This document shows, one piece after another, positions 46,501 through 55,400 of a stretch of 64,000 nt of DNA. Numbering within the stretch: the first letter of the stretch is position 1; each line of letters starts with the position of its first letter. The position numbers and the translations under genes are program-made. The DNA comes from Ligustrum vulgare (taxonomy: Eukaryota > Streptophyta > Magnoliopsida > Lamiales > Oleaceae), in the NCBI GenBank assembly GCA_963555705.1, contig OY743181.1, forward strand, positions 24,246,513 to 24,310,512, written 5' to 3'. The notes below the pieces were generated by a model. The model saw nothing but the letters and a program-made list of their open reading frames with translations. It ran no database searches and was not told the DNA's origin.

Positions 46501-48020
46501 GTAGCCAAATCCTGCAAAATATAAATATCCGGGAATAGAATCACACAACAATTCAAGGACTTGGTAATTTTACTGGCAGATAAAAGATTTAATTCGAAAG
46601 AAGGAAAATGAAGAACGTCTTTTAAAACAATATATTTATTAAATAAGATTGTCCCAATATAGTTAATGTGTACGGTAGAACTAGTGGGTAAATTAACATG
46701 AGATGTTTTGGGTGTGTGTGTTTGAACAAATGATGTGGAATCAGAAGTAATATGATATGTGGCCCCACTATCTAGAATCCAACAATTTGATAAAATGGAA
46801 TAATAGAGGGAGTATTATACAAACATGCTGCATTTGCATAAATATCAACATTACCCTTAGATATATTGGTCATGGCAATGGTCAACTGCTGAATTTGTTC
46901 GCCGGATAGTCCTGGACAGCTAGCTTGCAAGTCCGGGTTGATGGAAGAGGGAACATTTGCAGGTCCATGTGGATGGGTATCCACTTTATCCATGGCTAGA
47001 GGTGTGGTAGCTGTCGCATGTGCAGCATGGTAATTCTGCCCTGTAGGTTTTGATTGTCTGTTTCCATATGGGTTATTACTTCTTGATCTGTAATTGGGGT
47101 CATATTTTGGTTTGAAATTCGAGTCATGTCTTGAGTGCCTAGATAGAAATCCATGAAGTTTATGGCATGTTTCTATAGACTGTCCTTCTTGCAATAATAA
47201 CAAAATTGTTCTTCATTTTTAGAAAAGGAAGAGTTACCAGATGAATTTTGATTAACATTGGAGCCTATGGATCCCTGCATAGCGGATGCAACGAAAAAGT
47301 TCTCATTGAGGGATCCATTCCCAATCTCTCACTGCTTCTCCTCTTGAGTCACCATGTTATAGATTTCTCGAATGTCCGAAACCGATTTCTTGAGCAATAT
47401 TTGGCTGTTTTATATGATTCACTGAGTCTCATAAGGAACTGCATGAGGCGATCCTCATTATGATATGTCTCTATTTTCTTTCCCTCGTCACATTTACAAC
47501 AATCACATGAGCATGGGGGGCGGTATGAATCAAACTAGTCCCAATACCCACGTAATTTTCTAAAGTAGTTCAATATTGTCATGTTTCCTTGGACATGTGA
47601 GACAACATATTGCTTGATCTTGAATCTATGTGGCAAATTTCCTTGAGAGAAGCGAGCTCGAAAATCTTTCCAAACATGTTTAGCAGTAAGGGCAAAAAGA
47701 ACATTGGGCACGAGTTCTGATGAAATCGAATGTGTAAACCATGAAATCAACATATGGTTTGCTCTCTGCCACAAGTTATATTTTTCTGGGTTTGTGATTT
47801 TGGAAGGCTCTTTTAATCTTCTATCGATAAATCCTAATGTATTTCTCATCGAAAGAGCAATTTCGACTGACTTACTCCACGTGGCCCGGTTCTCGCTGTT
47901 CAACAACTGAGAGGAAAGTGAGATGGATGAATTATCTGAATGATGAAAGTAATAGAAGCTTGATGGGTCAAGGCCATCTGCTTGTTTTGTGGTAGAGTTA
48001 GGATCGGTTGGAGCCGCCAT
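43600..48020 (-). pseudogene. Ty1/copia Gag-Pol, decayed
   Basis: The order on the minus strand is as follows. The gag N-terminus is MAAPTDPNSTTK at 48020 with a YYFHHSDNSSISL motif (copia gag type). A zinc knuckle is broken by a frame change near 47200 (IETCHKLHGF). Protease WILDSGATYHIT lies near 46780, the pre-integrase region WHHWLDHPSPACLRL near 46400, and integrase HCDIWGPHKHHT near 46200. The core QNGVVERKHRH is near 45920. RT at 45265-44435 has GCKWVDKIKYNSDDS, QMDVQNTFLHGDLDE and an intact IYVDDI near 44530. RNase H runs from 44366 to about 43640 with SSVEAEYRAMA and [12 protein letters not shown]. Stops and indels throughout make it non-functional. Confidence 0.9.
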
Positions 48021-48090
48021 TATAATTTCATAGTCTGGAAAAATATTTAGATATTCAATGTTTAGAGAGCATGAATAAGCTCTGATACCA

Positions 48091-48365
48091 TGATGAAATT
48101 AGAGTAAATGAATAATATTTCTGTAAATTTCAATAATCAATACTATACAAGTAACTATATATAAATAAAGATTGAGCTATTCTAGCAAGCCATTCTAGCA
48201 AGCCATTCTAGGAATACAATTATATACAAGGTCATGATCCCATAATTTTCTCCTATCACCAGCCATAATATCAATCACATATCAATGTATCTTTCTTTCC
48301 TTCATTAAATTATACACCCATCAATGGATGTCATCATGGGATCAATCACGGGATTTATTCCAATA
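48091..48365 (-). mobile_element. 5' LTR of copia element
   Basis: 275 bp. The outer end is CAATA where the partner has CAACA, one C-to-T change in the terminal dinucleotide. It holds a tandem 'ctagcaagccatt' duplication near 48182-48210 that is absent from the 3' LTR. Confidence 0.9.
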
Positions 48366-48668
48366 GAAGCACACAGAAGATTTGGCTGGAGTCTCACCAG
48401 GAAGAAGCGTGGTAAGAGGAAAAAATTCTCTGGAGAAGATAAAGTGAAAAATAAAAAGGTTTTTACTTATTTTAAAAAGATCCCCAACCGTTGATGAGAT
48501 GCGTTGGAATTTGAAACAACTATGAGATACACCAAACACATCCTTATTCTTGGAACTTTACATTGCTATAAATGATGTAATGTAACGGCCAAAAATGATT
48601 GTCTAGAGATGTGTGAAATGTGTTGGGAAAGAAAATTAAGTTGTTCGGTTCGGATCTTGGGAGACAAT
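48366..48668. other. Upstream region of the antisense Tat gene
   Basis: This continues the older remnant to the right of the copia insertion. No coding signal is visible. 'ttgggagacaat' at 48657-48668 is a polypurine-like run before the putative LTR. Confidence 0.4.
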
Positions 48669-49319
48669 TTTTTATATACTTATCAGATTACAAGGTCCAG
48701 CTCAAATTTAATATTATTAATGGTCCAAGGTCCATCTAAGTAAGGACTACCATGAGCCTATGGAACCTACTTCTGATGGACGAACTCTGACCTCATCAAT
48801 ATTTGACCTCATCATTTAGTACAACGGCCCTTTCTTCAGTTCGGATTATACTGAGCTGAACTCCCTACAACCAAATAGAAGAGCTCAACATTATCACGGT
48901 ACTTAAGACTTAGCAAGTGGGCAGGTGGATCACACTGAACCACCGACTATGAAAAAAGTAGGACACCACCTCAATGCCTCTAGAAGAAGTGACACATGTA
49001 ATTACGGGTCATAACCCACCAAAAGTTAGAGTTTGGAAACTAATCATTATTACTTGTATAGGGAATAGTGAAAATATCTATATTTATTTACAGTAAACCC
49101 TCAATTTTGTCTATAAATTGAAAAGATCATTGTATTTTATTATAAGTGAGCTTGGAGAATAATATGGCTACACTACCTTCACTTGTTTTTCTCTTGTTTT
49201 CACTTACGAAAACTCTCTCAAATCTATTGCATAAATCTCAATTTACGATTTGCACAATATTCCTACCTTAAGTTGACTAGAAATTTGTCATGCATCTAAG
49301 TCATTTTTTGACGTCAACA
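48669..49319 (+). mobile_element. Putative 3' LTR of third Tat-like remnant
   Basis: It begins after a purine tract similar to the one before the LTR at 17478. It has a TATA-like box (CTATAAATTG near 49097), then CT-rich sequence, and ends at GTCAACA (49313-49319). The start lacks the expected TG (TTTTTTATATAC), taken here as a mutated TGTT. Confidence 0.5.
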
Positions 49320-49419
49320 TTAAGTAATCAGAGTTTTTGCATAAAAATCATCATTTGAAAACAAAATTTGCCGCCTATTGAAATTTAAAGGATGAGAATG
49401 AGATAAAAATTAATGGCGA

Positions 49420-50780
49420 ATATATAATAATAAATAAAAGTAAAGAACCTTCAATAACATTAAAATGTAGTGGAAATATTACCACGCTTTTAAATATCTA
49501 ATTTGTTATCTTCTTAAACATCCTAAATAAAATTATATCAATGACCACACCTTTAGATATATTTTTGAACTCAAACAAATTTCTATCTCCACATCAACCA
49601 TTAACTTGTCTTTTTTCCCTAATGGTGGTGGACAGTGCAATTATTTTTTCCTTCATTGATGGTCCTCTTTTCTCTGACGAAACTTGTATTTTTCTGAACG
49701 TAATTATGACATTTTCTTCACTTTAGTATTACTCTTGTGATGCATGTAAAACGTGAAGATGATAAGTAATTATAATAATTTAATTCACGAGTGTGGAATG
49801 GGAAAATTTTATTTGGGCAGAATTAGAATAGGTTGGGGTGGAGGAAGCGAGTGGGGGAAGGGAGTGGGTAAAGAAAATAGGAAAATGATGTATTAATTAA
49901 TGAGGTGCAATTTTAAATTTTTGTTAATTGAAATTAGTAATAATATAATTATAAAATGATAGTGGTATATTTATTAAAAATATATTTTACTTAGAGTGTG
50001 GTTATAATGTGGTACAACAAAATAATTGATGATGGCAATATAGCCAAACATAGTAAAATAAGCACACAACATATTATAGAAAGTCGTAAAATCTCTTTTG
50101 AGTTTTTTTGGAAAATTCGGCTTTTGTAGAATATTTTTTGAACTTGATAATCCCCTTGCTCTTTGTGCTCTTGAACTTAATTCAAATTGATTAGTAAGTT
50201 ACATTTTTGCTCATATAAATATAACGAAATAATGATCGATCAAAAATCTTCAGACTTCAAATAGCAGAACTAATACACTTTAAGATTCAACCAAATAAAT
50301 AGAACTAATAAATATTAACTCTATCCAAACAAAACACTCAATTAAAAACGTCGATTGATTTTTCTTTATGTCAAACAACGAATCCTTTTGACTTCCCTTT
50401 TGTCCCACCAACTTGAGAGAATATCATTCTTTTGCTTTATCTTTGCATCACTTTGGGAAATTCTTCACATGAAAAAGGTTTTAGCATTTTACTAGTTGAA
50501 GAAAGTGACAATAATTACATTGGCCAATAGTGTTCTTGAATCAACTAATGAGAAAGTGTCTCTTGGTTATTAGTGATTAATTCTAAATAAAATGGATGGC
50601 TACATTTACAATGCCTACCCACTAGATCTGCCAGTCAAGTTGTAACATGTACTTGCATGTCTGTATATCTCGACACAAACTTATTTTGGACTTATTGGCC
50701 CTAATACCATAGGCCATCAAATAGCCGTTTCTTAACTACTAGACCAATCTTTATTAATAAGCCTATAAACACTTGGCGAA
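49420..50780. repeat. Diverged duplicated block, copy B
   Basis: Partner of 20187-22005, in the same orientation. It lacks both MITE-like insertions and so shows the empty sites. Its right end runs into the first unit of the 265-bp tandem array. No gene is visible. Confidence 0.75.
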
Positions 50781-50890
50781 AAATCAAGTAAACAAGCTTT
50801 AAATTGTATAACTGCACAAGTGTACATACCGTTGCCAATTATTTTTTTTTTTTTTGTTTTTTTTTTTTTGTTTTTTGTTATTTCAATAGC

Positions 50891-50988
<98 letters not shown>

Positions 50989-51153
50989 GCCGTTTCTTAA
51001 CTACTAGACCAACCTTTATTAATAAGCCTATAAACACTCAGCGAAAAATCAAGTAAACAAGCTTTAAATTGTATAACTGCACAAGTGTACATACCGTTGC
51101 CAATTATTTTATTTTTTTTGTTATTTTTTTTTGTTTTTTGTTATTTCAATAGC

Positions 51154-51251
<98 letters not shown>

Positions 51252-51417
51252 GCCGTTTCTTAACTACTAGACCAACCTTTATTAATAAGCCTATAAACAC
51301 TTGGCGAAAAATCAAGTAAACAAGCTTTAAATTGTATAACTGCACAAGTGTACATACCGTTGCCAATTTTTTTTTTTTTTTTTGTTATTTTTTTTTGTTT
51401 TTTGTTATTTCAATAGC

Positions 51418-51514
<97 letters not shown>

Positions 51515-51683
51515 ATAGCCGTTTCTTAACTACTAGACCAACCTTTATTAATAAGCCTATAAACACTTGGAGAAAAATCAAGTAAACAAGCTTTAAATTG
51601 TATAACTGCACAAGTGTACATACCGTTGCCAATTATTTTATTTTTTTTGTTATTTTTTTTTTGTTTTTTGTTATTTCAATAGC

Positions 51684-51756
<73 letters not shown>
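50721..51756. repeat. Four tandem units of about 265 bp ending in (CT)n(TA)n
   Basis: Units start at 50721, 50986, 51249 and 51515. Each has 'atagccgtttcttaactact', a shared segment of about 130 bp ('tgcacaagtgtacataccg' near its end), a T-rich tract, 'ttatttcaatagcaa', then (CT)n and (TA)n. Microsatellite lengths vary between units while the unique segments are nearly identical, so the array is recent. The first part of the unit derives from the end of copy B. The last (TA)n is the left border of pararetrovirus 2. Confidence 0.9.
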
Positions 51757-51757
<1 letters not shown>

Positions 51758-51989
51758 CCCAGGTTAGATAGAACAAGGATAGTGCGGAATAAATTGAAGA
51801 AACAATAATCAAAATGCAGAAAAAGATTCAATTGAAATGAAACAATTGAAAAACTTGAACAACAAATTGAAATATTGAAAGTTATATTGAAATTATAACG
51901 ATGAACGTTACAATGATATTTTGAAATGGAGAAATTAATTGACGAAGCTAATTAACTCTCAGAGTAACAAACACTCTTGGAGTAACTCT

Positions 51990-52110
51990 AACTCTCCCAA
52001 TTAACTCTGCCTAACAATTGAAATGAACTCTTACATTTATAGAAGACTAAAAATGAAAAAGTTACATCAGAATATTGAATAATTGAACTACAGCTGGAAA
52101 AGTCTTGATT
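51990..52110 (-). promoter_or_regulatory. Pararetroviral promoter
   Basis: The minus strand has CTTCTATAAATGTAAG (TATA at 52033-52040) with 'tgatgtaac' about 25 bp upstream (52060-52068). This is followed by a roughly 280-nt leader to the unit's edge. Upstream are several 'cactgttcaatca' repeats (52110-52200) that could be enhancer elements. Confidence 0.55.
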
Positions 52111-52419
52111 GAACAGTGATTGAACAGTGCTCTGTCGACTACTTTCCAAAAAGTAGGAATCTTGAATAGTGATTGTAGATTGAAAGTCGTTGATTGAACA
52201 GTGACTTGTCTGCAGCTTTTCCAAAAAGCTAGCCAACCACTCCACCAACTCCACCGAAAGTTTGAAAAAGCAAAAATCTCATTTTTCCTTTTATGAAAAG
52301 AAATGATTCTCTGGATAAAGTGGACATTGATTTTTAACTTTGATTATTTTGAGTGAAAATTCTTTTGATTTTTGAACGCGAAATTCTCTGAGGTCATCAA
52401 GGAAACTGCGTCCATATAG

Positions 52420-55400
52420 TCATTTGGTAGTTTGAATATTTGAAAGATTTTCATCGTAATCATTTGCGAGAAAATCATCTTCATTTTGATAGAAACTGTC
52501 TTCGACGTTGAAATCCGCCTCTGAACTGGTTTCTGAGGAATCTTGAACTGAAGAAGCATTTTCAGCAAGAGCAGCAATTTTCTCTGCTAAAATTGACATT
52601 TCTTCAGGGCTGGTGCATTTTGCAAGAAGTGCTAATAATCTACCCTTTTCGGCAAGAAAATCAGCATGTTTATCTTGAAGCTTTTTTGATGGAAGTCCTT
52701 CATTTGATTTTTGATTAATCCATGATTGAACTGCCTTGGGACAACAATTTGTTTCATGAAATTTTGCCCACCATTTTATTTTGAATCTCCTAACAATCCT
52801 TTGAGGACTGAAAGAATCAGTATTTTGAAGAAGAAAAAAGTCCCAACAAAGAATCCATGAGACTTTGAAATTGAAGGAAAATTGAAGGAGAAGATTCTCC
52901 TGAGACTTAAGCAAATCTTTAGCCTCATTTTTGAAATGTTTGAATCCTTGAAGAGAGAGACTGGGTAGAATACTTTCTTCAAGTCCAAAATAATTAAACC
53001 AATTTTGAAACCATTGAGGAAAATTATTTTGGCAATTTTGATGAAAAAGGATGAACCAAGAATGATTCACTGGTCTAAACAAAAAGGCATTAAACCAGGC
53101 ATCTTGATAATCCAAGTAATTGAATTTTGAAGAGAAAGTTTCACCTTTTGCAAGGTTCATCTTTTTCTCAATCCAAGGTTGCTGTCCCCAGTCATCATAT
53201 GACAAAACCTTGACAATTGAACATTTTGAAAAATCAATATTTTGAGGTTTTTCTTTATTTTGAGTATGAGTAATAATGGCTGATCCTGTTTTGAGAAGGA
53301 TCTTTTCATAAAACTCACGGTTCTTTTGAATTGATGTTGGCATGAAATGGAAACCTGAAGGAAAAATATTTGATAAACAATCATTGTAATCAGAATATTT
53401 TTCAATCCAAGAAGGTTCCAATGTAAGAACAGAAAGAAATGGATTTTTGATGATATATTGAAAAGGGCTTTTATTGATTTCAGGAAGTTTTCCTGAACCA
53501 GTAAGAACGGCCTTTTTGTAGTTTGAAGGTCTTGGCTTTTCTGGGGTTTGAGGAATTTTGCCAAGAACAGAAAAGTTGTTTGAAGTGGAAATTTGAGGAA
53601 TGTTTGAAGCAGAAACACTTCTGCTGGAAGTTTGAACAAAATCTTCGATTGAAGGAAGAGGAGTAAGAGCAACCTTTTTGCCCTTATTTTTGTTTTTTGA
53701 GGAATTGGCCATGGAGGAAGCCATGTCTTCAAGAACTTTGTTGTACCAATCAATCTTGATACCTTTTGTTTGAACACTCTTTTGGGGTGGCCTTTCAGTC
53801 ACTCGAAATCTCTCAAATTTATAGAGGAATTTCTCCGTGAAATAGTTATCCCAAAAATTATTTTGAAAAATCTTGTTTTTTGAAAAGTAATTTTGAAAAC
53901 AGTTTTTGTTACTGCAATAGTAAAAATACTGTTGTTTTTGAATTGATTCAAAAGGAATCGACTGTAGGTTTCCCTTACCGATCCCACCTAATCCTATGTC
54001 TGACACAGCTGTTTGGACATGGGAAAAAGTCTTTGAAGCAATAATGAAAAGGATACCAATAATGATACTTTTGACAAAGGTGACAAAGGTGTTTTCTGGG
54101 ACCCACGACTTTTGACAATTTTGGTTTATTTTGATGAGTGGGAGACACTCGTGATTGTCTTTTGAAAAGGAATTAATAAAGAATGATTCTTTACTAATGG
54201 ATCCAAGGAAATTTTGAGGAAAGTGATCTGTCAATTTGTCTTTTTTGAAAATTGAAGATTCTTTCTTTTTGAAATTTCTTAAATTAATATTCTTAATTTG
54301 AGAAATCGATGTTCTTTTGAAATCATGAACATCTGCTGGAGATGTATGATGCATGAATTTGAAAATCAAATTTTGACCGAAAACATTGGTCTGAAGACCA
54401 TTTTCGTTAGCTTGAAAAGGGGTAATTTGAACGATGAAAGGAATTCCAAGAATTGCTTCTTGATCCAAATCTTTCACCAAAAGAAACTCATTTTTGAAAC
54501 AAATGTTTGATTTGAAAACATGAGCTTTTGAAAGTTTATTTTGAATGTTGAGTTTTTTGCCTCCTGCTCCGTAGAGACGTTCGGTAGTTTGCTCAAAGTA
54601 TTTTGAAGGTATTAATCCTTCTCTGATGCAGTTTTGATCTGCTCCAGAATCAATTAATACTCTAGTGGTAATTTGAAAAGACTTGTCAACGACGATTGTC
54701 ATTTGACAGTACCATTTTTGAAGTTGAATTCGATTAATAACATTAATCCGTTCTTCATCAGTTTGAAGAGGACTAAAATCATTAATACGAGAATCAGAGG
54801 ATTCTTCTGAGGAAGAAGAAGAAGAATCAGAATCATTTTGATTTTGAATATTTGAAGAGGAATTTTTGATAATGGTAACATCAAGTTTAATTTCTTTAAC
54901 CTGACGTTCCAAAAAGGAAATTTGAGACTTCATTTCCCTCACTTCTGATTTCAAATCAGATGATGAAGATTTAGAAGTAGATTCTTGATTAAATCTTTTT
55001 AGTATTTCTTTCATACTAAACGATTCATGGGTTTTTGAAGAAGAAGGAAGGAGCGAAGAGAACTTCTTCTTTAATTGAGGATTGTCAATCTGCTCAATTA
55101 TTTCTTGAATAAGTTCTTCTTCTTTTGTAAGGACATTAATGGTTCTGCAACCACAAATACCTTTACCTTCGCAAGGATGAGAAGAGGAGGAAGAATTAGA
55201 TTCATTATCAGAATCTTCTTGATGCTGATAAATTTTCTCTAATTCAGAATCATCATCGGATGATGAATGAAGAAGATTGAGAAGATCAATCTTAATATCT
55301 TCAGCAATTTGAAGATTATTAATTTTGTTCTTCATGGGACATTCGTTTGAATAATGACCAGTTTGATGACACTTGAAACAAGTGACCTTGGCTGAATCAC

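Larger units (their letters stand above)
43344..48365 (-). mobile_element. Ty1/copia element with target duplication GAAGC
   Basis: The LTRs are at 43344-43591 (248 bp) and 48091-48365 (275 bp). The target copies GAAGC are exact (43339-43343 and 48366-48370). The primer site TGGTATCAGAGC (minus) lies at 48079-48090 directly inside the right LTR, and the purine tract GTGGGGGAA (minus) lies at 43592-43600 directly inside the left LTR. The element therefore reads right to left and both ends are complete. It sits upstream of the antisense Tat gene's first exon, so it inserted into the older Tat-like remnant. Confidence 0.95.
33605..49319 (+). mobile_element. Third Tat-like remnant, split by two nested insertions
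   Basis: Two parts of one antisense gene (33605-33940 and 42286-43180) and a putative 3' LTR (48669-49319) line up in the same order as in the Tat element at 3400-12556. Between them sit a pararetrovirus (about 34000-42275) and a copia element (43344-48365). pol is not present to the left, so the remnant is 5'-truncated. The reconstruction is inferred from gene order and exon borders. Confidence 0.6.

Noticed and set aside
50804..51632. Open frames encoding long Ser-Leu and Tyr-Ile runs
   Set aside because: They translate (CT)n and (TA)n microsatellites and do not represent proteins.
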